A stretch of DNA of 42,760 nucleotides, taken from NCBI GenBank assembly GCA_022788205.1, contig JALEVQ010000046.1:1-42760 (forward strand), written 5' to 3'. The translations under genes were made by a program, and so were the position numbers. Numbering within the stretch: the stretch's first letter is position 1; each line of letters begins with the position of its first letter. Origin of the DNA: Robinsoniella sp. Lineage in GTDB: Bacteria; Bacillota; Clostridia; Lachnospirales; Lachnospiraceae. This document shows positions 27,003 to 35,546 of the stretch, piece after piece. The notes beneath the pieces are model-generated. The model had not been told where the DNA came from. It worked only from the letters and a program-made list of their open reading frames with translations, and made no database searches.

Positions 27003-27057
27003 AGCTCTCTCACACCTCTTTTCATGCACTGGGCACAACATGAGATGTGGGAGAGCT
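27003..27057 (-). terminator. terminator of the amino acid ABC operon
   Basis: AGCTCTC-CCACATCTC (27042-27057 complement) pairs with GAGGTGTG-a-GAGAGCT (27003-27018 complement), followed on the minus strand by TTTTTTGAC. Confidence 0.85.
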
Positions 27058-27075
27058 CCATATATTGTAATTTTT

Positions 27076-27915
27076 TTATTCGATCACGCCGCCTTCTACG
27101 ACAAGGCTGTCTTCGTAATCAAGACCGTAGGTGTCGACAAGCGTCGCCTCATAGTCGGCATGGAAGAAATTTTCTTCGCCCAGCACTTTGATTTCCTCAT
27201 TGAGCCAATCCAGGAGCGTGTCATTTCCCTTCGATACGGCAGGTGCAATGGTATCCTGACTTCCAAGGGAAGGAATTCCAACCGTATAGCCCTCATTCTG
27301 CAATGCAAATGCGATCACCTCTGTGTTGTCATTTGCCCATGCGACTCCGTTTCCATTTTCCAGTGCATTTTTGGCATTTGCGTAGGTGTCATATTTCTGA
27401 AGCTTGATATCCGGATAATTTTCAATCAGATACATCTCTGCCGTTGTCCCTGAAATCACAATCATCGCATCCTCTTCGTTCCAGTCATCCAGGCTTGTGA
27501 TGACATTGGAATCTGGGGATACCACACCCAGAGCCACGTTCATGTACGGCAGCGCAAAATCCACTTCCTCCGCGCGCTCTTCGGTGACCGTAAAGTTGGC
27601 GAGAATGATATCTACCTTTCCTGTCTGCAGATATTCAATACGATTTGCCGCTTCTGTGGAAATAAAGTTCACTTCCACACCGAGATCTTCTCCGATCCGG
27701 TTTGCGAAATAGATATCATATCCTTGATATTCTCCATTCTCATCGACATAGCCGAATGGATTTTTGTCTGAAAATACGCCGATGTTGATGCTTCCAGAAT
27801 CCTGGATCTCATCGAGTGTGCGATATACGTCATCGCTGTCCTTAGCTTGTGCTGTCATCGACAGAGCAAATGTGAGAGAAAGTGATAATGCTACAATTTT
27901 TTTCCGGTTTTTCAT
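27076..27915 (-). CDS. amino acid ABC transporter substrate-binding protein
   Basis: The 279-residue protein has a Sec signal peptide (charged K-N-R-K-K, hydrophobic core, A-Q-A about residue 24) and an SBP_bac_3 fold: I-N-I-G-V-F-S-D-K-N-P-F-G-Y-V-D, G-Y-D-I-Y-F-A-N-R-I, V-D-I-I-L-A-N-F-T-V-T and E-R-A-E-E-V-D-F. This family binds polar amino acids or cystine. There is no lipobox Cys, unusual for a Gram-positive binding protein, so retention may depend on the permeases or an uncleaved signal. It is last in a four-gene importer operon. Confidence 0.93.
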   Translation of the reverse strand: MKNRKKIVALSLSLTFALSMTAQAKDSDDVYRTLDEIQDSGSINIGVFSDKNPFGYVDENGEYQGYDIYFANRIGEDLGVEVNFISTEAANRIEYLQTGKVDIILANFTVTEERAEEVDFALPYMNVALGVVSPDSNVITSLDDWNEEDAMIVISGTTAEMYLIENYPDIKLQKYDTYANAKNALENGNGVAWANDNTEVIAFALQNEGYTVGIPSLGSQDTIAPAVSKGNDTLLDWLNEEIKVLGEENFFHADYEATLVDTYGLDYEDSLVVEGGVIE

Positions 27916-27966
27916 AATGTTCTACTCCTTTACTTTATGTTTTTTTGATTATGGTAAATCCCCTCT

Positions 27967-28752
27967 CTATGCATTTTGTTCCTCGCATTCAGAGTGATGG
28001 ACTTGCTTGATTCGATTAAATTCAAATGTGTGTAAAAATTTCCTTGCGCGTTCTGTCTTTGGATGCTCGAAGAAGTCCTCCGGAGAGCCATTCTCCACAA
28101 TTTTTCCGCCATCCAGAAACAAAATCCGGTCTGCGATCGCCCGCGCAAACTGCATCTCGTGGGTCACGATGATCATCGTTTTACCCGAATCCGCCAGACC
28201 GAGTATGACATCCAGCACCTCACGGACCATCTCCGGGTCGAGGGCTGCAGTGACTTCATCGAAAAGCAATATTTCCGGGTGCATGCACAGTGCCCTCACA
28301 ATCGCGACGCGCTGTTTTTGCCCGCCTGACAATTCTCTCGGATAGCTGTCCGCCTTCTCTTTCAGGTTGACACGCTCCAGCAGTGCGTATGCCTCCTTCT
28401 GAACCTCATCCTTTTTTCTTTTTTGTACCTTGCACGGTGCGATCATGATATTGTTCAGCACACTCAGGTGAGGGAACAGGTCATAGCTCTGAAAAACCAT
28501 GCCAATCTTCTGGCGCAGCTGTGTGAGATTCTTTCCATCCGGATTGACGATCTCGCCATTCAGCTTGATTTTTCCAGACTGGATTGGCTCCAGAGCGTTG
28601 ATACATCGCAGCAGTGTGCTCTTTCCACATCCACTCGGTCCCACAACGACAATCACCTCGCCTTGGCGAACCTGAAAGCTCATGTCATCTAAGACCACGT
28701 TTTTTCCATAGCTTTTTGTCACATTTTCTACGGACAATAGTATTTCGCCCAT
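27967..28752 (-). CDS. amino acid ABC transporter ATP-binding protein
   Basis: The 261-residue ATPase shows all canonical elements: Walker A G-P-S-G-C-G-K-S-T, Q-loop F-Q-S-Y-D-L-F-P-H-L, signature L-S-G-G-Q, Walker B I-L-L-F-D-E and H-loop V-T-H-E-M. The F-P-H-L-S-V-L-N-N-I pattern is typical of the polar amino acid uptake (GlnQ-like) class. I choose the ATG at 28752, preceded by GGAGG at eight bases and clear of the permease stop. The C-terminus is slightly extended with H-H-S-E-C-E. Confidence 0.95.
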   Translation of the reverse strand: MGEILLSVENVTKSYGKNVVLDDMSFQVRQGEVIVVVGPSGCGKSTLLRCINALEPIQSGKIKLNGEIVNPDGKNLTQLRQKIGMVFQSYDLFPHLSVLNNIMIAPCKVQKRKKDEVQKEAYALLERVNLKEKADSYPRELSGGQKQRVAIVRALCMHPEILLFDEVTAALDPEMVREVLDVILGLADSGKTMIIVTHEMQFARAIADRILFLDGGKIVENGSPEDFFEHPKTERARKFLHTFEFNRIKQVHHSECEEQNA

Positions 28753-28757
28753 CTCCT

Positions 28758-29432
28758 TCACCTCCATTTCCGCTCCAGATATTTTGCCAGCAGGCTGATC
28801 GGCCAGCAGGCAAGAAAATATAAAAGAAGTACTGTGAGATAAACTCCAAACGCTGCATTTGGGCTCGCCATTCTGTTCGCCTCTATAATCTGCTGTGCCA
28901 CTTTGATCACCTCGACAACACCAATCATCAGGATCAGACTCGTCGTCTTGATCATTCGCGTGATCAAGTTGATCGATAACGGGATCAGTCTTCGGATTGC
29001 CTGTGGAATGACAATGTACAGATACGTCTGTGCCCTGTTAAATCCGAGTGCTTCACTGCTTTCATACTGATGAATCGGAATCGAGATCAATGCTCCCCTC
29101 ACCAGGTCACTCATCTCGGCTGTGCCCCAGAGGGTGAACACAATGACCGCGGAAGTTTCTCCTGACAGATTCCATCCAAAGGCTCTTGTCGTCCCAAAGT
29201 AACAGAGGAATAACAAAACCATCTGCGGCATGATCCGGACAAATTCAAGATAAATTCTCAAAATTGCTCTGACACCCCGGTTTTTCCATGTCATCAGTGC
29301 GCCCAGAAGGATTCCAAGCGGGATACTGATCACGACAGCAATCAGGCTGATCTTCAGCGCCACCCCTATTCCTCCCAGAAGTCTGACCATATTTTTTCCC
29401 TTAAAAAGTACCTCAAGACCCAAATCCGGCAT
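28758..29432 (-). CDS. amino acid ABC transporter permease 2
   Basis: The 224-residue membrane protein has about five transmembrane segments and the HisM/GlnP family motifs L-R-I-Y-L-E-F-V-R-I-M-P (about 75-86) and the cytoplasmic EAA loop S-E-A-L-G-F-N-R-A-Q-T-Y. It pairs with the upstream permease as the transmembrane heterodimer. The reading frame overlaps that gene by about 20 bp, which indicates translational coupling. Confidence 0.92.
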   Translation of the reverse strand: MPDLGLEVLFKGKNMVRLLGGIGVALKISLIAVVISIPLGILLGALMTWKNRGVRAILRIYLEFVRIMPQMVLLFLCYFGTTRAFGWNLSGETSAVIVFTLWGTAEMSDLVRGALISIPIHQYESSEALGFNRAQTYLYIVIPQAIRRLIPLSINLITRMIKTTSLILMIGVVEVIKVAQQIIEANRMASPNAAFGVYLTVLLLYFLACWPISLLAKYLERKWR

Positions 29433-30078
29433 AGCGCAGCCTCCTTTCCAGCAGGCTCCCCAGCAGAGATACCGACAGCAGAATGATCAGATAAAAGACA
29501 ACCAAAAGGAATAAACTCTCTGTCGTTTTTGAGTAAAGCCCAATCAAATCTTTTGCTGTGAACATCAGATCCATCAGGCTGATTGCGCTGAACACACTTG
29601 TCTCTTTCAGCAGAAAGATCACATTCGCGACAAATGCCGGAATACTTATAGATATTGCCTGAGGCAGGATAATATGCCACATCGTCTGAAAATGATTCAT
29701 GCCAAGGCTGTACGCACTTTCTCTCTGGATATCCGGGATTGCCTCCAGCCCGCTCCGAAACGCCTCCGCCATATAACTGCCTCCCAAAAAAGCGAGTCCT
29801 GCGATGCCACAGGTCTCGGCATCTGTCCGGATGCCAATTTTCGGAAGACCGTAATAGATAAAAAACAGCTGAATGAGAAGCGGGGTATTGCGGCTGATCT
29901 CTATGTACACAGAGACGATCCTTCGCAGGAACGGTATCTTAAAATACTGTATCAGCGCACAGAAAAGTCCTATCAGGATAGCAAAGACAATTCCTGCCAA
30001 GCCAAGTCTGACTGTCAGCAATGCAGCCTTTTTATATAATGGCAGATAATTGATTAACACATCTATTCTCATGCTCAT
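29413..30078 (-). CDS. amino acid ABC transporter permease 1
   Basis: The 221-residue membrane protein is of the same family: V-Y-I-E-I-S-R-N-T-P-L-L-I-Q-L-F-F and an EAA loop E-S-A-Y-S-L-G-M-N-H-F-Q-T. It is first of the operon. I place the start at the ATG of 30078 (M-S-M-R-I-D), 5-9 bases after GGAGAGGAA. The operon order permease-permease-ATPase-binding protein is the reverse of the common one. Confidence 0.92.
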   Translation of the reverse strand: MSMRIDVLINYLPLYKKAALLTVRLGLAGIVFAILIGLFCALIQYFKIPFLRRIVSVYIEISRNTPLLIQLFFIYYGLPKIGIRTDAETCGIAGLAFLGGSYMAEAFRSGLEAIPDIQRESAYSLGMNHFQTMWHIILPQAISISIPAFVANVIFLLKETSVFSAISLMDLMFTAKDLIGLYSKTTESLFLLVVFYLIILLSVSLLGSLLERRLRYAGFGS

Positions 30079-30169
30079 TTCCTCCTCTCCTGCCTTCAAA
30101 GATTTCTTCTCTCATAATTATATGTATGATGTTGATCACCATTTTGATCTCTCCAAATTCGATGTCAGT

Positions 30170-30198
30170 ATCATACACCCATTTTCCTACTTTATCAA
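30170..30198 (-). promoter_or_regulatory. promoter of the amino acid ABC operon
   Basis: Minus strand: TTGATA (30193-30198), 17-bp spacer, TATGAT (30170-30175), with TG in the extended position. It is followed by a leader of about 85 nt. Confidence 0.65.
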
Positions 30199-30226
30199 TA
30201 GGTTTACTCTGTTTTTGTGTCAAAAA

Positions 30227-30272
30227 AGGAGCACCGCTCCATGGAAATCTTTCCACAGAGCAGTGCTCTTTT
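30227..30272 (-). terminator. nifJ terminator
   Basis: A nearly continuous hairpin. GGAGCACCGCTCC (30228-30240) pairs with GAGCAGTGCTC (30258-30268), and an inner TGGAAA/TTTCCA extends the stem. The minus strand then has TTTTTTG. It lies 28 bp after the nifJ stop. Confidence 0.88.
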
Positions 30273-30300
30273 ATGGGTATCTATACCCTTATCTTTTCAA

Positions 30301-33300
30301 TTATTCTTCTCCGCCGTACAGCTTGATCAGCTTGTTCAGGTATTCGTATCTCTCCTTAGCATAGCCTTCGGATTTAGCGAATAACTTAGCAGCTCTGTCT
30401 GGGTTGGAACGTTTCAGAGAATTGTAACGAACCTCGCCATCCAGGAATGCCTGGTAGTCTTCTGTTGGAGCCTTGCTGTCTAATGAGAATGCTGGTTTTC
30501 CTTCTTCCTTCAGCGCTGGGTTGAAGCGGAAGCAATGCCAGTATCCGGACTTAACAGCTAACTCTTCCTCTGTCTGAGCTTTGCTCATACCTTTCTTGAT
30601 ACCGTGGTTGATACATGGAGCGTAAGCGATGATCAGGGATGGTCCCGGATAAGCCTCTGCCTCAGAGATTGCTTTTACGGTCTGGTTGTAATCAGCACCC
30701 ATAGCGATCTGTGCCACGTATACATAACCGTAGCTCATTGCGATACTTGCAAGGTCTTTCTTCTTTACTTCTTTTCTTGCTGCAGCGAACTGTGCGATAG
30801 CACCTGTAGGTGTAGCTTTTGAAGACTGTCCACCTGTGTTGGAGTAAACCTCGGTATCGAATACCATGATGTTGATATCCTGTCCACTTGCCAGTACATG
30901 GTCAACACCGCCGAATCCGATATCGTATGCCCATCCGTCACCACCGAAGATCCACTGGGATTTCTTAGCCAGGTAATCTTTGCTCTTTAAGATATCCTGA
31001 GCTTTCTCACATCCGCAAGCTTCCAGAGCAGCGATCAGTTTATCTGTAGCAGCACCGTTTGTTGCGCCACAGTTGAAAGTATCCAGCCATGCCTGTCCGG
31101 CAGCTTTCACTTCTTCGTTTGTTCCGTTTGCAACAACGTCTTCTACTTTTGCTTTTAATCCGTTACGGATTGCTTTCTGAGCTAACAGCATACCATATCC
31201 AAACTCAGCGTTATCCTCGAACAGAGAGTTGCTCCATGCTGGACCCTGTCCCTTAGCGTTTACTGTGTATGGTGTGGATGGTGAAGAGTTACCCCAGATA
31301 GAAGAACATCCTGTTGCGTTTGCAATGTACATTCTGTCACCGAATAACTGTGTGATCAATTTAGCGTAAGGTGTCTCACCGCAGCCTGCACAAGCTCCTG
31401 AGAACTCAAGTAATGGCTGTTTGAACTGGCTTCCCTTAACGGTATTGTCTTTGAATTTCTCAACAACGTCTTCTTTGATTGGCAGAGTTACTGCGTAATC
31501 GAAGTATTTCTGCTCGCCTAAGTTTGCTTCCAGGTTTTCCATAGCCAGTGCCTTTGCACCTTTCTTTCCTGGGCAGACATTTGCACAAGAACCGCATCCT
31601 GTACAGTCTAAAGCAGAAATTGCCATTGTGAATTTATAGTTTGTCATACCAGTCAGTGGTAATGTCTTTAATCCTTCTGGTGCAGCAGCTACTTCTTCGT
31701 CTGTCATAGCGATTGGACGGATAACTGCGTGAGGACATACATAAGAACAACGGTTACACTGGATACAGTTTTCTGGATTCCATACTGGAATGTTTACTGC
31801 GATACCACGTTTCTCATATGCAGATGTACCAGATGGTGTTGTACCATCAACATAGTCGTTGAATGCAGATACTGGCAGTGTGTTTCCTTCCTGAGCAGAA
31901 ACTTTTGCCTGGATGTTGTTAACGAAATCAACTGCATCTTTTCTTCCGCTTGTAGCGTGTGTCAGAGTCAGTCCTTCGTCAGCTGCATCTTTCCAGCTCT
32001 CTGGAACCTGTACTTCTACAACCTGTTTTGCACCAGCTTCGATAGCAGCCCAGTTCTTAGCAACAACGTCATCACCCTTACGTCCGTATGTAGCCTTTGC
32101 AGCAGCTTTCATCAGGTCGATTGCTTTCTCCTCTGGAATGATATCTGCCAATTTGAAGAATGCGGACTGTAAGATTGTGTTGATACGTGTTGGTCCCATA
32201 CCGGTCTCGATACCGATCTTAACACCGTCGATCACATAGAATTTAATTCCATGGTTTGCGATGAATGCTTTTACCTGTCCTGGCAGATGTTTCTCAATAC
32301 CTTCCATATCCCATGGGCAGTTCAGCAGGAATGTACCACCGTCTACTAACTCCTGAACCATGTTGTACTTTCTTATATAAGAAGGATTGTGGCAAGCTAC
32401 AAAGTTTGCTTTGTGGATCAGATAAGTAGATTTGATTGGTTTCTTACCGAAACGTAAGTGGGACATTGTAACACCGCCGGATTTCTTTGAATCATAGTCA
32501 AAGTAAGCCTGAGCGTACATATCTGTGTTGTCACCGATGATCTTGATGGAGTTCTTGTTGGCACCTACAGTACCGTCAGCTCCCAGACCCCAGAATTTGC
32601 AGTTGATGGTTCCTTCTGGTGTGGTAACGATTGGAGCGCCTGTCTCCAGAGACAGATGTGTGACATCATCCACGATACCTACTGTGAATTTCTGTTTTGT
32701 TGTGTTCTCATAGATAGCAACGATCTGTGCAGGTGTTGTATCTTTGGAACCTAAGCCGTAGCGTCCTGTGAAGACTGGAACAGCGTCGAATTTAGATCCT
32801 TTCAGTGCAGCAACAACGTCCAGATACAGTGGCTCGCCCATAGCTCCTGGCTCTTTTGTTCTGTCCAGAACAGTGATCTGTTTTACGGTCTCAGGGATTG
32901 CTGCAATCAGAGCTTCTGCGCTGAATGGTCTGTACAGACGAACTTTTACAACACCAACTTTTGCGCCTGAAGCCATCATGTAGTCGATGGTCTCCTCGAT
33001 TGTATCGTTTACAGATCCCATAGCTACGATAACATGCTCAGCATCCTCTGCTCCGTAGTAGTTGAATAATTTATAGTTTGTGCCAAGTTTTGCGTTTACT
33101 TTGTCCATGTACTCCTGTACGATTGCCGGCATAGCATCGTAGTATGGGTTACATGCCTCTCTTGCCTGGAAGAAGATATCTGGGTTCTGAGCAGATCCTC
33201 TCTGGCATGGATGATTTGGATTTAAAGCCTGGTCTTTGAATGCCTGAACTGCGTCCATATCCAGCATCTCTTTTAAATCTTCATAATCCCACTGTTCAAT

Positions 33301-33846
33301 TTTCTGAATTTCATGAGATGTTCTGAAACCATCGAAGAAGTTAATGAATGGCAGTCTTCCTTTGATTGCTGCAAGGTGAGCGACTGGTGTCAAATCCATA
33401 ACTTCCTGTACGCTGGATTCACACAGCATAGCTGCACCTGTCTGACGGCATGCGTAAACGTCGGAGTGATCTCCAAAGATTGACAGTGCATGGCTTGCCA
33501 GTGCACGAGCCGATACGTTGAATACACCTGGCAGTCTCTCGCCGGCGATCTTGTAAAGGTTTGGAATCATCAGCAGCAGACCCTGGGATGCTGTGTATGT
33601 AGTTGTCAGAGCACCTGCTGCAAGAGAACCGTGAACTGTTCCTGCTGCACCTGCCTCAGACTGCATCTCAGTTACCTGAACGGTCTGACCAAACACGTTT
33701 GTTCTGCCCTGAGTGGACCACTCGTCTGTAGCTTCCGCCATAACAGATGATGGTGTGATAGGATAGATTGCTGCAACCTCTGTAAATGCATAAGACGCAT
33801 GAGCTGCGGCATGGTTTCCATCCATGGTCTTCATTTTTCTAGCCAT
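30301..33846 (-). CDS. nifJ: pyruvate:ferredoxin (flavodoxin) oxidoreductase
   Basis: The 1181-residue homodimeric-type PFOR oxidises pyruvate and CoA to acetyl-CoA and CO2, reducing ferredoxin. Domains in order: pyruvate-binding N-terminus with Y-P-I-T-P-S-S-V-M-A-E (29-39), the middle transferase and gamma domains, two ferredoxin clusters C-I-Q-C-N-R-C-S-Y-V-C-P and C-T-G-C-G-S-C-A-N-V-C-P (about 690-760), the proximal-cluster motif C-A-G-C-G-E-T-P-Y, and the TPP motif G-D-G-W-A-Y-D-I-G-F-G-G with T-E-V-Y-S-N-T-G-G-Q. All cluster cysteines are present. It has a long leader carrying a structured segment and one copy of the 221-bp repeat. Confidence 0.98.
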   Translation of the reverse strand: MARKMKTMDGNHAAAHASYAFTEVAAIYPITPSSVMAEATDEWSTQGRTNVFGQTVQVTEMQSEAGAAGTVHGSLAAGALTTTYTASQGLLLMIPNLYKIAGERLPGVFNVSARALASHALSIFGDHSDVYACRQTGAAMLCESSVQEVMDLTPVAHLAAIKGRLPFINFFDGFRTSHEIQKIEQWDYEDLKEMLDMDAVQAFKDQALNPNHPCQRGSAQNPDIFFQAREACNPYYDAMPAIVQEYMDKVNAKLGTNYKLFNYYGAEDAEHVIVAMGSVNDTIEETIDYMMASGAKVGVVKVRLYRPFSAEALIAAIPETVKQITVLDRTKEPGAMGEPLYLDVVAALKGSKFDAVPVFTGRYGLGSKDTTPAQIVAIYENTTKQKFTVGIVDDVTHLSLETGAPIVTTPEGTINCKFWGLGADGTVGANKNSIKIIGDNTDMYAQAYFDYDSKKSGGVTMSHLRFGKKPIKSTYLIHKANFVACHNPSYIRKYNMVQELVDGGTFLLNCPWDMEGIEKHLPGQVKAFIANHGIKFYVIDGVKIGIETGMGPTRINTILQSAFFKLADIIPEEKAIDLMKAAAKATYGRKGDDVVAKNWAAIEAGAKQVVEVQVPESWKDAADEGLTLTHATSGRKDAVDFVNNIQAKVSAQEGNTLPVSAFNDYVDGTTPSGTSAYEKRGIAVNIPVWNPENCIQCNRCSYVCPHAVIRPIAMTDEEVAAAPEGLKTLPLTGMTNYKFTMAISALDCTGCGSCANVCPGKKGAKALAMENLEANLGEQKYFDYAVTLPIKEDVVEKFKDNTVKGSQFKQPLLEFSGACAGCGETPYAKLITQLFGDRMYIANATGCSSIWGNSSPSTPYTVNAKGQGPAWSNSLFEDNAEFGYGMLLAQKAIRNGLKAKVEDVVANGTNEEVKAAGQAWLDTFNCGATNGAATDKLIAALEACGCEKAQDILKSKDYLAKKSQWIFGGDGWAYDIGFGGVDHVLASGQDINIMVFDTEVYSNTGGQSSKATPTGAIAQFAAARKEVKKKDLASIAMSYGYVYVAQIAMGADYNQTVKAISEAEAYPGPSLIIAYAPCINHGIKKGMSKAQTEEELAVKSGYWHCFRFNPALKEEGKPAFSLDSKAPTEDYQAFLDGEVRYNSLKRSNPDRAAKLFAKSEGYAKERYEYLNKLIKLYGGEE

Positions 33847-33905
33847 TTTTAATATTCCTCCTTGCTAAAATGTGTATATTTATAAAAAATCATACACTTT
33901 CTAAC

Positions 33906-34126
33906 TAAACGGATATGACGCCTGACGGCGTCATCACCCATCATAAAAGCCCATCGGATTGCTCCGTGCCTGAGGCACTCTCGCAATCCTAACCCGTATT
34001 CGCATATCGCCCCGCTCATTCTATTCGCATGGCTTTTATGCTCATACGGGTTAGCGTCTCTAGTGCCCGTGCAGCCAGGTGCGCAAGCGCCCTGTCTGCC
34101 GTTCACTGAGACTGGGCTTTTATAGT
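33906..34126 (-). repeat. 221-bp structured dispersed repeat, copy 2
   Basis: Inverted partner of 21199-21419, with the same ends (ACTATAAAAG at 34126 side, ATATCCGTTTA at 33906 side). Here arm II pairs fully, CTAACCCGTAT with ATACGGGTTAG, and the arm I inner stem has G-C where copy 1 has G-U. The terminal hairpin differs only in its loop (GTCA against GCCA). This copy lies in sense orientation in the nifJ leader, ending 59 bp before the nifJ start codon, with a further short hairpin GTGTAT/ATACAC between them. Confidence 0.85.
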
Positions 34127-34153
34127 AAAATGTATTATCCTCCATCCGCAGTC

Positions 34154-34300
34154 TCATCCCCGACGAAACCAGGGACTCCTTGTCCGGATGAATATGTACG
34201 GCTCCTCTGTGCAGAGATCAAATTCCCTGTACGAAAGCATTGAAATCTCTGTCCTGAATGTCTTTTCGGACAAAGTACCTTCAGCTTTGAAGCACCTCAT
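34154..34300 (-). promoter_or_regulatory. structured nifJ leader segment (overlaps a 48-codon ORF)
   Basis: As RNA from the minus strand, CTTTGTCCG (34267-34275) pairs with CGGACAAGG (34178-34186) in nine pairs including one G-U. This encloses CAGAGAT/ATCTCTG (34245-34251 with 34212-34218), and a short stem CTTC/GAAG lies 5' of it. The same interval is an open frame of 48 codons starting with ATG at 34300, directly at the predicted transcription start and without a ribosome site, so a leader RNA seems likelier than a protein. No named riboswitch class was recognised. Confidence 0.4.
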
Positions 34301-34308
34301 ATGTTTTT

Positions 34309-34337
34309 ATCATATCACACTTCCCGTTTTTTGTCTA
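34309..34337 (-). promoter_or_regulatory. probable nifJ promoter
   Basis: Minus strand: TAGACA (34332-34337), 17-bp spacer, TATGAT (34309-34314). The next coding sequence on this strand is nifJ, giving a leader of about 455 nt that contains the structured segment and repeat copy 2. A promoter nearer to nifJ, for example inside the repeat, cannot be excluded. Confidence 0.6.
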
Positions 34338-34491
34338 TTTTGTAACAGCAGAATTTTCAAAGTTTTTTGTATTTTTTCAAGTACGCTTAGGAAATCTCTG
34401 CCACTCTCCTTTATTCGGTTTCATCCGCAATCGGGTAGGAATCGTTAAAGCCCACACAGAACAAAGCGCCAAAGAACCGGTGTTTCAAAAA

Positions 34492-34527
34492 CCCCGGAAC
34501 CAGCATTTCCACACTGAATTCCGGGGC
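34492..34527 (-). terminator. terminator of the secreted-protein/ABC cassette
   Basis: CCCCGGAA (34492-34499) pairs perfectly with TTCCGGGG (34520-34527); on the minus strand TTTTTG follows. It lies about 25 bp after the last gene of the cassette. Confidence 0.8.
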
Positions 34528-34552
34528 ATCCGCATGGGGGATTGGACAACTG

Positions 34553-34852
34553 CTAAAAAAAGCTGGTATATACAAAAGCAAAGATGCAAAGCACTTCCAA
34601 TAAAACCGTCACCCACATAAATTTTCTTTTTCCCTCACCATCATAATACTCATGGACAAGGAAGCAAACATACGTATACAAACCAATACATAATAAGAGT
34701 GCCCATATCTTTGCCCACATAACACTTGCTTTTATCGCCTCATTTTGAAGATCTCCCCATTTTCGATAATCCAGATTTATGAAAATAAACGATACAAAAG
34801 CAAATGGCACAGCGAGGTGTCTGTATATCCGCTTAAATATATTCTCGTTCAC
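34553..34852 (-). CDS. small membrane protein of the ABC cassette
   Basis: A 99-residue hydrophobic protein of no recognised family. It has about three transmembrane segments (V-P-F-A-F-V-S-F-I-F-I, the W-A-L-L-L-C-I-G-L-Y-T-Y-V-C-F stretch, and the C-terminal L-L-E-V-L-C-I-F-A-F-V-Y) and ends in F-F. The GTG at 34852 is chosen because AGGAGG lies ten bases upstream; an alternative GTG at 34894 overlaps the ATPase stop as GTGA and would imply coupling. As last gene of a peptide-transporter-like operon it could be an immunity or accessory protein; this is inference from position only. Confidence 0.65.
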   Translation of the reverse strand: MNENIFKRIYRHLAVPFAFVSFIFINLDYRKWGDLQNEAIKASVMWAKIWALLLCIGLYTYVCFLVHEYYDGEGKRKFMWVTVLLEVLCIFAFVYTSFF

Positions 34853-34890
34853 ATTCCACCAGCCTCCTAAAAGAAAATAACCCTGTTTTG

Positions 34891-35535
34891 TCACGCCATT
34901 ACCAACTGACCAGCGTCCAATTCATACACCTCATCGCACAAGATATCAATATCCTCCTTATTATGACTGGCAAACAAAATAAGTTTTCCCTCTTCTTTCA
35001 TTTTGAGGAAAAGTTCTCTCATCTCAGCGATACCTTTTTTGTCGAGTCCATTCATAGGTTCATCAAGAATCAGGATATCTGGGTCTTCCATGATTGCCTG
35101 CGCAATCGCCAACCTCTGTTTCATCCCAAGCGAATATTTTCCAACCGGTTTGCGCAGTGTTGGATCGAGTCCTACCTTTCTTAAAACCTCATACAAATAT
35201 TCCTTATTTTTTTTATTTCGTATTGTATACAAAAAATCCAGATTTTGATAAGCGCTCCACTTCCTCAAAAATGCAGGCTCCTCGATAATAATTCCTGCAT
35301 TTGTCAGCATATCTATCTGCCTGCCCATCTCTTTGCCATTCACCAGAATTTTTCCTTTGTCACATTTTATGAAACCACAGATACATTTCAAAAGCACGGT
35401 TTTTCCAGAGCCATTATGACCCACAATTCCGTAAATTTTCCCACTCTCAAATCGAAGTGAGACATCCTTCAGCGCCTCGGTATCTTTAAATTTCTTTGAT
35501 ATCCCATCAATCTCTATCGTATATTTTTCTCTCAT
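34891..35535 (-). CDS. ABC transporter ATPase (bacteriocin/peptide export type)
   Basis: The 214-residue ATPase has Walker A G-H-N-G-S-G-K-T, signature S-L-G-M-K, Walker B I-L-I-L-D-E-P, D-loop G-L-D and an H-loop F-A-S-H-N. The Y-S-L-G-M-K-Q-R form of the signature is typical of ABC-2 type exporters and lantibiotic immunity ATPases. The start is uncertain between adjacent ATG codons at 35538 and 35535; GGGGGAG precedes both. It overlaps the end of the upstream permease frame slightly and presumably energises the two permeases of this cassette. Confidence 0.9.
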   Translation of the reverse strand: MREKYTIEIDGISKKFKDTEALKDVSLRFESGKIYGIVGHNGSGKTVLLKCICGFIKCDKGKILVNGKEMGRQIDMLTNAGIIIEEPAFLRKWSAYQNLDFLYTIRNKKNKEYLYEVLRKVGLDPTLRKPVGKYSLGMKQRLAIAQAIMEDPDILILDEPMNGLDKKGIAEMRELFLKMKEEGKLILFASHNKEDIDILCDEVYELDAGQLVMA

Positions 35536-35546
35536 CATACTCCCCC

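Noticed and set aside
30032-30256. 74-codon minus-strand frame before the amino acid ABC operon
   Set aside because: It contains the operon promoter and overlaps the nifJ terminator and the first permease start.
33849-34157. 102-codon minus-strand frame upstream of nifJ
   Set aside because: It runs through repeat copy 2 and its flanks, begins without a ribosome site, and only the repeat part resembles the other copy.
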